Shown here in pieces: positions 14,201 through 27,100 of a DNA stretch of 64,000 nt; positions within the stretch are counted from its first letter, which is position 1; the number at the start of each line of letters is the position of its first letter. The DNA lies in assembly GCA_024803745.1 (NCBI GenBank), contig JANJXV010001725.1, positions 19,174 to 83,173 on the forward strand. Reading direction: 5' to 3'. The translations under genes and the position numbers were made by a program. The DNA is from Megascapheus bottae (lineage: Eukaryota > Chordata > Mammalia > Rodentia > Geomyidae). The notes under the pieces were generated by a model that had not been told where the DNA came from, made no database searches, and was given only the letters and a program-made list of their open reading frames with translations.

Positions 14201-16165
14201 ATATCTCCTTTCTGTGACTTCACACACCTTCATTCTGACTTCACACACCTCCATTCTCTGACTTCACACACCTCAGTTCTGTGACTTGAAACACCTCCAT
14301 TCTGACTTCACACACCTCCATTCTATGATTTCACACACCTCCATTCTATGACTTCACACACCTCCATTCTGTGACTTCACACACCTCCATTCTGACTTCA
14401 CACACCTCCATTCTGATTTCACACAGCTCCATTCTATAAATTCACACACCTCCATTCTGTGACTTCACACACCACCTTTTTGACTTCACACACATCCATT
14501 CTGTGACTTCACACACCTCCATTCTGTGACTTCACACACCTCCGTTTTGACTTCACACACTTCCAATCTGTGACTTCACACACCTCCATTCTGTGACTTC
14601 ACACACCTCTATTGTTTCACTTCACACACCTCCATTCTTTGACTTCACACCCCGCCATTCCATGACTTCACAAACCTCCATTCTATGAGTTCACACACCT
14701 CCATTCTATGAGTTCACACACCTCCAATTTGACTTCACACACCTCCATTCTATGACTTCAAACACCTTCATTCTTACTTCAGAAACATCCATTCTCTGAC
14801 TTCACACACCTCCATTCTATGACTTCACACACCTTCATTCTTACTTTAGAAACATCCATTCTATGACTTCACACACCTCCATTGTATGACTTCACAAACC
14901 TCCATTCTGTGACTTCACACACCTCCATTCTGGGTTCACACACCTCAATTCTGTGACTTCACACATGTCCATTCTGACTTCACACACCTCCATTCTATGA
15001 CTTCACACACTTCCATTCTATGACTTCACTCACCTCCATTCGTTGACAGCAAAAACCACCATTCTATGACTTCACACAAGTCCATTTTGACTTCACACAC
15101 CTCCATTCTATGAGTTCACACACCTCCATTTTATGACTTCACACACCTCCATTCTATGACTTCACACACCTCAATTCGTTGACTTCACACACCTCCATTC
15201 TATGAGTTCACACACCTCCATTTTATGACTTCACACACCTCCATTCTATGACTTCACACACCTCCATTCTGTGATATCACACACCTCCAATCTCACTTCA
15301 CACACCTCCATTCTGTGACTTCACACTCCTCCTCTCTATGACTTCAAACACCTTCATTCTTACTTCACAAACATCCATTCTGTGACTTCACACACCTCCA
15401 TTCTGTGACTTCACATACCTTCATTCTGACTTCACACACCTCCATTCTGTGACTTCATACACCTCAATTCTGTGACTTCACACACCTCCATTCTGACTTC
15501 ACACACCTGCATTCTGTGTCTTCACACACCTCCATTCTGTGACTTCACACACCTCCGTTTTGACTTCACACACTTCCATTCTGTGACTTCACACACCTCC
15601 ATTCTGTGACTTCACACACCTCTACTGTTTCATTTCACACACCTCCATTCTTTGACTTCACACACCTCCATTCCATGACTTCACACACCACCATTTTATG
15701 AGTTCACACACCTCCATTCTATGAGTTCACACACCTCCAATTTGACTTCACACACCTCCATTCTATGACTTCACACACCTTCATTCTTACTTCAGAAACA
15801 TCCATTTTCTGACTTCACACACCTCCATTCTATGACTTCACAAACCTCCATTCTGTGACTTCACACACCTCCATTCTGGATTCACACACCTCCATTCTGT
15901 GACTTCACACACCTCCATTCTTCCTTCACACACCTCCATTCTATGACTTCACACACTTCCATTCTATGACTTCACACACCTCCATTCTGTGACTTCACAC
16001 ACCTCCATTCTGTGACTTCACACACCTCCATTCTGTGACTTCACACACCTCGATCCTATGACTTCACACACCTCCATTCTATGAATTCACACACCTCCAT
16101 TCTATGACTTCACACACCTCCATTTTCACTTCACACACTTCAATTCTGTGACTTCACACACCTCC
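14201..16165 (+). repeat. R-type satellite block upstream of LTR copy 2
   Basis: This repeats 10101-12026 at a spacing of about 4.14 kb, including the CACCACCTTTTTGAC, CTCTATTGTTTCAC and CTTCAGAAACATCC markers and the final ACACACCTCC. A few monomers near 15170-15230 duplicate the unit CATTTTATGACTTC, which appears once in the corresponding place upstream of copy 1. No gene seen. Confidence 0.8.
16160..16165 (+). repeat. Target-site duplication, left (ACCTCC), LTR copy 2
   Basis: Direct 6-bp repeat abutting the TG of LTR copy 2. It matches 16484-16489 and the duplications around the other two copies. Confidence 0.87.
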
Positions 16166-16251
16166 TGTTGTGAGCCAGAGTGGAATCAAACTGTACCTTG
16201 GCTTGCATCAGACGATGGCTTTGTTGTCTTATTGCTTTCTGGCCCTATTCT

Positions 16252-16259
16252 ATGCAAAT
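16252..16259 (+). promoter_or_regulatory. Octamer motif ATGCAAAT in LTR copy 2
   Basis: Identical to the octamer of LTR copy 1 and at the same offset of 86 bases. Confidence 0.5.
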
Positions 16260-16333
16260 GACCTGAGAATTACCATATGAATGTAACATCTGCAGGTTCC
16301 TGGATCAGGAGGCGGGAAGAAGGGGGAGTGGAA

Positions 16334-16339
16334 AATAAA
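16334..16339 (+). promoter_or_regulatory. Poly(A) signal AATAAA in LTR copy 2
   Basis: Canonical signal at offset 168 of the LTR, as in copies 1 and 3. Confidence 0.6.
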
Positions 16340-16483
16340 CAGGCAGTCTCGGCAGTCTTTACCTGGACTGCGGACATCCCGGACCCTCTGTGACTGTCTC
16401 TCTTCTCTTTCTTGCTAGTCCTTGCCCCCGATTTCAGGAACCCCAATCTGCGAACCCTGGTTTGCCGCCGGTTGGCCCTGGCA

Positions 16484-16489
16484 ACCTCC
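16484..16489 (+). repeat. Target-site duplication, right (ACCTCC), LTR copy 2
   Basis: Follows the terminal CA of the LTR. The satellite monomer continues in phase. Confidence 0.87.
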
Positions 16490-19430
16490 ATTCTGTGACT
16501 TCACACACCTCCATTCTTTGACTTCACACACCTCCATTCTTGGACTTCACACACCTCCATTCCATGACTTCACACACCTCAATTCTATGAGTTCACACAC
16601 CTCCATTCTATGAGTTCACACACCTCCATTTTGACTTCACACACCTCCATTCTATGACTTCACACACCTTCATTCTTACTTTAGAAACATCCATTCTATG
16701 ACTTCACACACCTCCATTGTATGACTTCACAAACCTCCATTCTGTGACTTCACACACCTCCATTCTGGGTTCACACACCGCAATTCTGTGACTTCACACA
16801 TGTCCATTCTGACTTCACACACCTCCATTCTATGACTTCACACACTTCCATTCTCTGACTTCACACACCTCCATTCTTTAACTTCAAACACCCCAATTTT
16901 GAGTACACAAACCTCCATTCTGTGACTTCACACACCTCCATTCTATGAATTCACACACCTCCATTCTATGACTTCACACACCTCCATTCTATGACTTCAC
17001 ACACCTCCATTCTATGACTTCACACTACTCCATTCTGTGACTTCACACACCTCCATTCTATGACTTCACACACCTCCATTATGTTACTTCACCCACCTCC
17101 ATTCTGAGTTCACATACCTTCATTCTGTGATTCACACACCTCCATTCTCTGACTTCACACACCTCCATTCTATGACTTCACACACCACCATTCTGTGACT
17201 TCACCCACCTCCATTCTGAGTTCACACACCTCCATTCTATGACTTCACACACCTCCATTCTATGAATTCACACACCTCCATTCTGTGACTTCACACACCT
17301 CCATTATATGATTTCACACTCCTCCATTCTATGACTTCACACACCTCCATTGTGACTTCACACACCTTGATTCTATGATTTCACATACCTCCATTCTGAC
17401 TTCACACACCTCCATTCTATGACTTCACACACATCCATTCTGACTTCACACAGCTCCATTGTGTGACATCACAAAACTCCATTCTATGATTTCACACACC
17501 TCCATACTATGACTTCACACACCTCCATCTATGACTTCACACACCTCCATTCTGAGTTCACACACCTCCATTCTGTGACTTCACACACCTCCATTCTGAC
17601 TTCACTCACCTCCATTGTATGACTTCACTCACCTCCATTCTGTGACTTCACACACCTCCATTCTATGACTTCACACACTTCAATTGTGACGTCACACACC
17701 TCCATTCTATGAATTCACAAATCTCCATTCTATGACTTCACACACCTCCATTCTGACTTTACACACCTCCATTCTATGACTTCACAGACCTCGAATCTGT
17801 GTCTTCAGTAACCTCCACTGTATGACTTCACACTCCTCCATTCTATGACTTCCCACACCTCCTTTCTATGACTTCACCCACCTCCCTTCTATGACCGCAC
17901 ACCTCCATTCGAGACTTCACACACCTCCATTGTGTGACTTCACACACCTCCATTCTGTGACTTCACACACCTCCATTCTTTGACTTCACACACCTCTATT
18001 CTATGACTTCACACACCTTCATGCTTACTTCACAAACATCCATTCAATAACTTCACACACCTCCATTCTATGATTTCACACACCTCCATTCTGTGATTCA
18101 CACACCTGCATTCTGTGTTCACACACCTCAATATTGTGTCTTCACACACCTCCATTCTGACTTCACACACCTCCATTCTATGACTTCACACACATCCATT
18201 CTGTGACTTCACACACCTCCATTCTGAGTTGACACACCTCCATTCTGTGACTTCACACACCTTCATTCTTATTTCACAAAAATCCATTCTATGACTTCAC
18301 AAACCTCCATTCTATGACTTCACACACCTCCATTTTTTGACTTCACACACCTCCATTCTAAGATTTCACACACCTCCATTGTGACTTCACACATCTCCAT
18401 TCTATGAGTTCACACACCTCCATTCTGACTTCACACAGCTCCATTCTGTGACTTCACAAAACTCCACTCTATGATTCCACACACCTCCATACTATGTCTT
18501 CACACTCCTCCATTCTGAGTTCACACACCTCCATTTTGTGACTTCACACACCTCCATTCTGACTTCACACACCTTCATTGTATGACTTCACACACCTCAA
18601 TTCTATGACTTCACACACCTCCATTCTATAACTTCACACACCTCCATTCTGTGACGTCACACACCTCCATTCTATGATTTCAAACACCTTCATTCTTACT
18701 CCACAAACATCCATTCTGTGACTGCACACACCTCCCTTCTGTGATTTCACACCTGCATTCTGAATTCACACACCTCTATTCTGTGAATTCACACACCTCA
18801 ATTCTGTGACTTCACACACCTCCATTCTGACTTCACATACCTCCATTCTATGTTTTCGCACACCTCCATTCTATGACTTAACACACCTCCATTGTGTGAC
18901 TTCACACACCTCCATTCTGACTTCACACACCTCCATTCTGACTTCACACAGCTCCATTCTATGACTTCACACACATCCATTCTGTGACTTCACACACCTC
19001 CATTCTATGACTTCACACACCTCCACTGTGATTTCACACACCTCCATTCTCTGAGTTCACACACCTCCATTGTGACTTCACACACCTCAATTCTATGACT
19101 TCACACACCTCCATTCTGACTTCACACACCTCCATTCTGTGACTTCAAACACTTCCATTTTAAGATTTCACACACCTCCATTCTATGAATTCACACAACT
19201 CCATTCTGTGACTTCACACACCTCCATTCTATGACTTCACACACCTCCATTCTGTGACTTTACCCACCTCCATTCTGAGTTCACACACCTCCATTCTGTG
19301 ACTTCACACACCTTCATTCTGTGACTTCACACACCTCCATTCTATGATTTCACACACCTCCATTCTGTGACTTCATACACCTCCATTCTGAGTTCACACA
19401 CCTCCATTCTGTGACTTCACACACCTTCAT
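16490..19430 (+). repeat. L-type satellite block between LTR copies 2 and 3
   Basis: After LTR copy 2 the satellite resumes at a point corresponding to about 13,370 in the previous block (TTCTTGGACTTCAC then TTCCATGACTTCAC). About 1 kb found after copy 1 is therefore absent directly here. L-type markers follow: GGGTTCACACACCGCAATT near 16768, TATATGATTTCAC near 17303, TGTGTCTTCAGTAACCTCC near 17797. The block is longer than its counterpart, which explains the 4,837-bp spacing from copy 2 to copy 3. No gene seen. Confidence 0.75.
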
Positions 19431-21002
19431 TCTTACTTCACAAACATCCATTCTCTGACTTCACACACCTCCATTCTATGACTTCACAAACCTCCATTCT
19501 GTGACTTCACACACCTCCATTCTGAGTTCACACACCTCCATTCTATGACTTCAAACACCTTCATTCTTACTTCAGAAACATCCATTCTCTGACTTCACAC
19601 ACCTCCATTCTATGACTTCACACACCTTCATTCTTACTTTAGAAACATCCATTCTATGACTTCACACACTTCCATTGTATGACTTCACAAACCTCCATTC
19701 TGCGACTTCACACACCTCCATTCTGGGTTCACACACCTCAATTCTGTGACTTCACACATGTCCATTCTGACTTCACACACCTCCATTCTATGACTTCACA
19801 CACTTCCGTTCTATGACTTCACTCACCTCCATTCGTTGACATCAAAAACCACCATTCTATGACTTCACACAAGTCCATTTTGACTTCACACACCTCCATT
19901 CTATGAGTTCACACACCTCCATTTTATGACTTCACACACCTCCATTCTATGACTTCACACACCTCAATTCGTTGACTTCACACACCTCCATTCTATGAGT
20001 TCACACACCTCCATTTTATGACTTCACACACCTCCATTCTATGACTTCACACACCTCCATTCTGTGATATCACACACCTCCAATCTCACTTCACACACCT
20101 CCATTCTGTGACTTCACACTCCTCCTCTCTATGACTTCAAACACCTTCATTCTTACTTCACAAACATCCATTCTGTGACTTCACACACCTCCATTCTGTG
20201 ACTTCACACACCTTCATTCTGACTTCACACACCTCCATTCTGTGATTTCATACACCTCAATTCTGTGACTTCACACACCTCCATTCTGACTTCACACACC
20301 TGCATTCTGTGTCTTCACACACCTCCATTCTGTGACTTCACACACCTCCGTTTTGACTTCACACACTTCCATTCTGTGACTTCACACCCCTCCATTCTGT
20401 GACTTCACACACCTCTACTGTTTCACCTCACACACCTCCATTCTTTGACTTCACACACCTCCATTCCATGACTTCACACACCTCCATTCTATGAGTTCAC
20501 ACACCTCCATTCTATGAGTTCACACACCTCCAATTTGACTTCACACACCTCCATTCTATGACTTCACACACCTTCATTCTTACTTCAGAAACATCCATTT
20601 TCTGACTTCACACACCTCCATTCTATGACTTCACAAACCTCCATTCTGTGACTTCACACACCTCCATTCTGAATTCACACACCTCCATTCTGTGACTTCA
20701 CACACCTCCATTCTTCCTTCACACACCTCCATTCTATGACTTCACACACTTCCATTCTATGACTTCACACACCTCCATTCTGTGGCTTCACACACCTCCA
20801 TTCTGACTTCACACACCTCCATTCTGTGACTTCACACACCTCCATTCTGTGACTTCACACACCTCCATTCTGTGACTTCACACACCTCGATCCTATGACT
20901 TCACACACCTCCATTCTATGAATTCACACACCTCCATTCTATGACTTCACACACCTCCATTTTGACTTCACACACTTCAATTCTGTGACTTCACACACCT
21001 CC
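19431..21002 (+). repeat. R-type satellite block upstream of LTR copy 3
   Basis: Repeats the flank found upstream of the other two LTRs: TTTAGAAACATCC near 19637, the duplicated CATTTTATGACTTC monomers near 19918 and 20010 (shared with copy 2's flank but not copy 1's), and CTCTACTGTTTCAC near 20411. It ends in ACACACCTCC at the LTR. The left boundary is approximate. No gene seen. Confidence 0.75.
20997..21002 (+). repeat. Target-site duplication, left (ACCTCC), LTR copy 3
   Basis: Same 6-bp satellite segment as at the other two LTRs, immediately before TG. Confidence 0.87.
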
Positions 21003-21320
21003 TGTTGTCAGCCAGAGTGGAATCAAACTGTACCTTGGCTTGCATCAGACGATGGCTTTGTTGTCTTATTGCTTTCTGGCCCTATTCCTTGCAAATGACC
21101 TGAGAATTACCATATGAATGTAACATCTGGAGGTTCCTGTATCAGGAGAAGGGAAGAAGGGGGAGTGGAAAATAAACAGGCAGTCTCGGCAGTCTTTACC
21201 TGGACTGCGGACATCCCGGATCTTCTGTGTCTGTCTCTCTTCTCTTTCTTGCTAGTCCTTGCCCCCGATTTCAGGAACCCCAATCTGCGAACCCTGGTTT
21301 GCCGCCGGTTGGCCCCTTCA
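21003..21320. mobile_element. Solo LTR, class II ERV-like, copy 3 of 3 (318 bp, most diverged)
   Basis: Same 318-bp length, TG...CA ends and ACCTCC duplications (20997-21002 and 21321-21326), with AATAAA at 21171-21176. It has about 13 substitutions against copy 1, roughly 4%. These include GTCAGCC for GTGAGCC, TTCCTTG for TTCTATG, which destroys the octamer, GGAGAAGGG for GGAGGCAGG, GATCTTC for GACCCTC, and CCCCTTCA at the right end. No indels were seen. The higher divergence suggests it separated earlier from the ancestor of copies 1 and 2, or that copies 1 and 2 were homogenised. Confidence 0.85.
21171..21176 (+). promoter_or_regulatory. Poly(A) signal AATAAA in LTR copy 3
   Basis: Same offset (168) as in the other copies, conserved despite the higher divergence of this copy. 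Confidence 0.6.
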
Positions 21321-21326
21321 ACCTCC
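21321..21326 (+). repeat. Target-site duplication, right (ACCTCC), LTR copy 3
   Basis: Immediately after the terminal CA. The monomer resumes with ATTCTGTGAC as at the other copies. Confidence 0.87.
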
Positions 21327-24110
21327 ATTCTGTGACTTCACACACCTCCATTCTTTAACTTCACACACCTAGATTCTTGGACTTCACACACCTCCATTCC
21401 ATGACTTCACACACCTCAATTCTATGAGTTCACACACCTCCATTCTATGAGTTCACACACCTCCATTTTGACTGCACACACCTCCATTGTATGACTTCAC
21501 ACACCGTCATTCTTACTTTAGAAACATCCATTCTATGACTTCACACACCTCCATTGTATGACTTCACAAACCTCCATTCTGTGACTTCACACACCTCCAT
21601 TCTGGGTTCACACACCGCAATTCTGTGACTTCACACATGTCCATTCTGACTTCACACACCTCCATTCTATGACTTCACACACTTCCATTCAATGACTTCA
21701 CACACCTCCATTCTTTGACTTCAAACACCTCAATTTTGAGTACACAAACTTCCATTCTGTGACTTCACACACCTCCATTCTGTGACTTCACACACCTCTA
21801 TTGTTTCACTTCACACACCTCCATTCTGTGACTTCACACACCTCCATTGTGTGACTTCACACACCTCGATCCTATGACTTCACACCTCCATTCTATGAAT
21901 TCACACTCCTCCATTCTGTGACTTCACACACCTCCATTCTATGACTTCACACACCTACATTCTGTGACTTCACCCACCTCCATACTGAGTTCACATACCT
22001 CCATTCTTTGATTCACACACCTTCATTCTGTGACTTCACACACCTCCATTCTGTGACTTCACATACCTCCATTCTGTGACTTCACACACCTCCGTTTTGA
22101 CTTCACACACCTCCATTCTTTGACTTCACACACCTCCATTACATGACTCCACACACCTCCATTCTATGAATTCACACACCTCCATTCTGTGACTTCACAC
22201 ACCTCGTCCTATGACTTCACACCTCCATTCTCTGAATTCACACACCTCCATTTTGTGATTTCACAAACCTCCATTCTATGACTTCACACACCTCCATTCT
22301 GTGACTTCATACACCTCCATTCTGAGTTCACACACCTCCATTCTATGACTTCACACATCTCCATTCTATTACTTCACTCACCTCCATTCTGACTTCACAC
22401 ACCTCCATTCTGACTTCACACACCTCAATTCTGTGACTTCCCACACCTCCATTCTATGATTTCACACACTTCCATTCTATGACTTCACACACTTCCATTC
22501 TATGACTTCACACACCTCATTTCTGAGTTGACACACCTCCATTCTGTGATTTAACACACCTCCAATCTGACTTCACACACCTCCATTCTATGACTTCACA
22601 CATCTCCATTCGTTGACGTCAAAAACCACCATTCTATGACTTCACACAACTCCAATTTGACTTCACACACCTTCCTTCTATGAGTTCACACACCTCCATT
22701 TTATGACTTCACACAGCTCCATTCTATGACTTCACACACCTCAATTCTATGACTTCACACACCTCCATTCTATGACTTCACAAACCTCCATTCTGTGACT
22801 TCACAAACCTCCACTCTATGACTTCAAACACCTTCATTCTTACTTCACAAACATCCATTCTGTGACTTCACACATCTCTCTTCTGTGACTTCACACCTGC
22901 ATTCTGACTTCACACACCTCTATTCTGTGAATTCATACACCTCAATTCTGTGACTTCACACACCTCCATTCTGACTTCACACACCTCCATTGTATGACTT
23001 CACACACCTCTATTCTGTGACTTCACACACCTCCATTCTGACTTCACACACCTCCGTTCTGACTTCACACAGCTCCATTCTATGACTTCACACACCTCCA
23101 TTCTGTGACTTCACACACCTCCATTCTATGACTTCACACACCTCCACTGTGATTTCACACACCTCCATTCTATGAGTTCGCACACCTCCATTGTGACTTC
23201 ACACACCTCAATTCTATGACTTCTCACACCTCCATTCTGACTTCACACACCTCCATTCTGTGACTTCAAACACTTCCATTTTATGATTTCACACAGCTCC
23301 ATTCTATGACTTCACACACCTCCATTCTGTGACTTCACACACCTCCATTCTATGACTTCACACACCTCCACTGTGATTTCACACACCTCCATTCTATGAG
23401 TTCGCACACCTCCATTGTGACTTCACACACCTCAATTCTATGACTTCTCACACCTCCATTCTGACTTCACACACCTCCATTCTGTGACTTCAAACACTTC
23501 CATTTTATGATTTCACACACCTCCATTCTATGAATTCACACACCTCCATTCTGTGACTTCACACACCTCCATTCTATGACTTCACACACCTCCATTCTGT
23601 GACTTCACCCACCTCCATTCTGAGTTCCCACACCTCCATTCTGTGACTTCACACACCTTCATTCTGTGACTTCACACACCTCCATTCTATGACTTCACAC
23701 ACCTCCATTCGGTGACTTCATACACCTCCATTCTGTGACTTCACACACCTCCATTCTATGACTTCACACAACTCCATTGTGACTTCACACACCTCAATTC
23801 TTTGATTTCACACACCTCCATTCTGACTTCACACACCTCCATTCTATGACTTCACACCCCTCCCTTCTGACTTCACACAGCTCCATTCTGTGATTTCACA
23901 AAACTGCATTCTATGATTTGACACACCTCCATTCTGTGACTTCACACACCTCTGTTGTTTCACTTCACACACCTTCATTCTTTGACTTCACACACCGCCA
24001 ATCCATGACTTCACACACCTCCATTCTATGACTTCACACACCTCCATTCTATGAATTCACACTCCTACATTCTGTGACTTCACACAACTCCATTCTATGA
24101 CTTCACACAC
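21327..24110 (+). repeat. L-type satellite block after LTR copy 3
   Basis: It begins like the sequence after LTR copy 2 (a TTCTTGGACTTCAC monomer, then TTCCATGACTTCAC) and carries the GGGTTCACACACCGCAATT marker near 21603. From about 22,200 it follows 470 onward of the first HOR copy: CTCGTCCTATGACTTC, TTTTGTGATTTCAC, CATTCGTTGACGTCAAAAACC near 22608. It contains the 224-bp duplication annotated separately. Around 24,050-24,150 the markers become R-type. No gene seen. Confidence 0.72.
23071..23518 (+). repeat. Local tandem duplication, 2 x 224 bp
   Basis: 23071-23294 is repeated at 23295-23518. The shared markers are AGCTCCATTCTATGAC at the start of both copies, CACTGTGATTTCAC, the rare GAGTTCGCACACC (23178 and 23402 regions), CTATGACTTCTCACACC and AAACACTTCCATTTTATG at the end. 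The copies look identical. The corresponding L-type sequence near 1330-1550 has only one copy, so this is a private, recent duplication of about ten monomers. Confidence 0.85.
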
Positions 24111-27100
24111 CTTCATTCTTACTTCAGAAACATCCATTCTCTGACTTCACACACCTCCATTCTATGACTTCACAAACCTCCATTCTGTGACTTCACACAC
24201 CTCCATTCTGAGTTCACACACCTCCATTCTGTGACTTCACACACCTCCAATCGTTGACATCAAAAACCACCATTCTATGACTTCACACAACTCCATTTTA
24301 ACTTCACACACCTCCATTCTATGAGTTCACACACATCCATTTTATGACTTCACACACCTCCATTCTATGACTTCACACACCTCAATTCTATGACTTCACA
24401 CACCTCCATTCTATGACTTCACACACCTCCATTGTGTGACTTCACACACCTCCACTCTATGACTTCAAATACCTTCATTCTTACTTCACAAACATCCATT
24501 CTGTGACTTCACACACCTCCATTATGTGATTTCACACACCTTCATTCTGACTTCACACACCTCCATTCTGTGACTTCACACACCTCAATTCTGTGACTTC
24601 ACACACCTCCATTCTGACTTCACACACCTCCATTCTATGACTTCACACACCTCCATTCTATGATTTCACACACCTCCATTTTGTGACTTCACACACCTAA
24701 ATTCTATGACTTCACACACCTGCATTGTGACTTCACACACCTCCATTCTATGAGTTCACACACCTCCATTCTGACTTCACACACCTCCATTCTATGACTT
24801 CACACACCTCCGTTCTGACTTCACACAGCTCCATTCTGTGACTTCACAAAACTCCATTCTGTGATTTCACACACCTCCAAACTATGACTTCACACACCTC
24901 CATGTATGACCTCACACACCTCCATTCTGAGTTCACACACCTCCATTCTGTGACTTCACACACCTCCATTCTGACTTCACACACCTTCATTTTATGACTT
25001 CACACACCTCCATTCTGTGACTTCTCACACCTCCATTCTATGACTTCACACTCTTCCATTGTGACGTCACACAACTCCATTCTCTGAGTTCACACATCTC
25101 CATTCTATGATTTCACCCACCTCCATTCTGACTTCACACACCACCATTCTATGACATCACAGACCTCAAATCTGTGACTTCACTCACCTCCACTCTATGA
25201 CTTCACACTCCTCCATTCTATGACTTCCCACACCTCCTTTCTATGACTTCACCCACCTCAGTCTATGACTTCACACACCTCCATTCTGACTTCACACACC
25301 TCCATTCTGACTTCACACACCTCCATTCTATGACTTCACACACCTCAATTCTATGACTTCACACACCTCCATTCTATGACTTCACACACCTCCATTCTGT
25401 GACTTCACACACCTCCATTCTATGACTTCAAACACCTTCATTCTTACTTCACAAACATCCATTCTGTGACTTGACACAACTCCTTTCTGTGACTTCACAC
25501 ACCTTCATTCTGACTTCACACATCTCAATTTTCTAACTTCACACACCTCATTTCTGTGACTTGACACACCTCCATTCTGACTTCACACACCTTCATTCTA
25601 TGATTTCACACACCTCCATTCTATGACTTCACACACCTCCATTCTGTGACTTCACACACCTCCATTCTGACTTCACACCCCTCCATTCTGACTTCACACA
25701 CCTCCATTCTGTGAATTCACACACCACCTTTTTGACTTCACACACCTCCATTCTCTGACTTCACACACCTCCATTCTGTGACTTCACACACCTCCGTTTT
25801 CACTTCACACACTTCCAATCTGTGACTTCACACACCTCCATTCTGTGACTTCACACACCTCTATTGTTTCACTTCACACATCTCCATTCTTTGACTTCAC
25901 AAACCGCCATTCCATTACATCACAAACCTCCATTCTATGAGTTCACACACCTCCATTCTATGAGTTCACACACCTCCAATTTGACTTCACACACCTCCAT
26001 TCTATGACTTCACACACCTTCATTCTTACTTCAGAAACATCCATTCTCTGACTTCACTCACCTCCATTCTATGACTTCACAAACCTCCATTCTGTGACTT
26101 CACACACCTCCATTCTGAGTTCACACACCTCCTTTCTATGACTTCACACACTTCCATTCTATGACTTCACACACCTCCATTCTGTGGCTTCACACACCTA
26201 CATTCTGAGTTCACACACCTCCATTCTGTGACTTCACACACCTCCATTCTGTGACTTCACACACCTCCATTCTGTGACTTCACACACCTCGATCCTATGA
26301 CTTCACACACCTCCATTCTATGAATTAACACACCTCCATTCTGTGAGTTCACAAACCTCCATTCTATGACTTCCCACAGCTCCATTCTGTGACTTCACAC
26401 ACCTCCATTCTGTGACTTCACACACCTCCATTCTATGACTTCAAACACCTTCATTCTTACTTCACAAACATCCCTTCTGTGACTTCACACACCTCCTTTC
26501 TGTGACTTCAAACACCTTCATTCTGACTTCACACACCTCCATTTTCTGACTTCACACACCTCAATTCTGTGACTTGACACACCTCCATTCTGACTTCACA
26601 CACCTTCATTCTATGATTTCACACACCTCCATTCTATGACTTCACACACCTCCATTCGGAGACTTCACACACCTCCATTCTGACTTCACACCCCTCCATT
26701 CTGACTTCACACACCTCCATTCTGACTTCACACAGCTCCATTCTATGAATTCACACACGTCCATTCTGTGACTTCACACACCACCTTTTTGACTTCACAC
26801 ACCTCCATTCTCTGACTTCACACACCTCCATTCTGTGACTTCACACACCTCCGTTTTAACTTCACACACTTCCAATCTGTGACTTCACACACCTCCATTC
26901 TGTGACTTCACACACCTCTATTGTTTCACTTCACACACCTTCATTCTTTGACTTCACACACCGCCATTTCATTACTTCACAAACCTCCATTCTATGAGTT
27001 CACACACTCCATTCTATGAGTTCACACACCTCCAATTTGACTTCACACACCTCCATTCTATGACTTCACACACCTTCATTCTTACTTCAGAAACATCCAT

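Larger units (their letters stand above)
16166..16483. mobile_element. Solo LTR, class II ERV-like, copy 2 of 3 (318 bp)
   Basis: Same length, ends, poly(A) signal (16334-16339), octamer (16252-16259) and flanking ACCTCC (16160-16165 and 16484-16489) as copy 1. I count about 4 substitutions against copy 1: GGCGGG for GGCAGG, TGTGACTG for TGTGTCTG, CGCCGG for CGCCAG and CCCTGGCA for CCCCGGCA. Because it sits at the same base of the same monomer as copy 1, it is a duplicate of the locus and not a second insertion. It starts 4,139 bp after copy 1. Confidence 0.85.

Noticed and set aside
18798..18980. A 60-residue minus-strand frame rich in CVKS repeats, and short + frames with HTPPF/HTSIL repeats at 12251-12451 and 16422-16613
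   Set aside because: These are direct readings of the satellite monomer (the + strand ones begin in LTR sequence). No start context, no complexity, and the frame is lost in neighbouring units.
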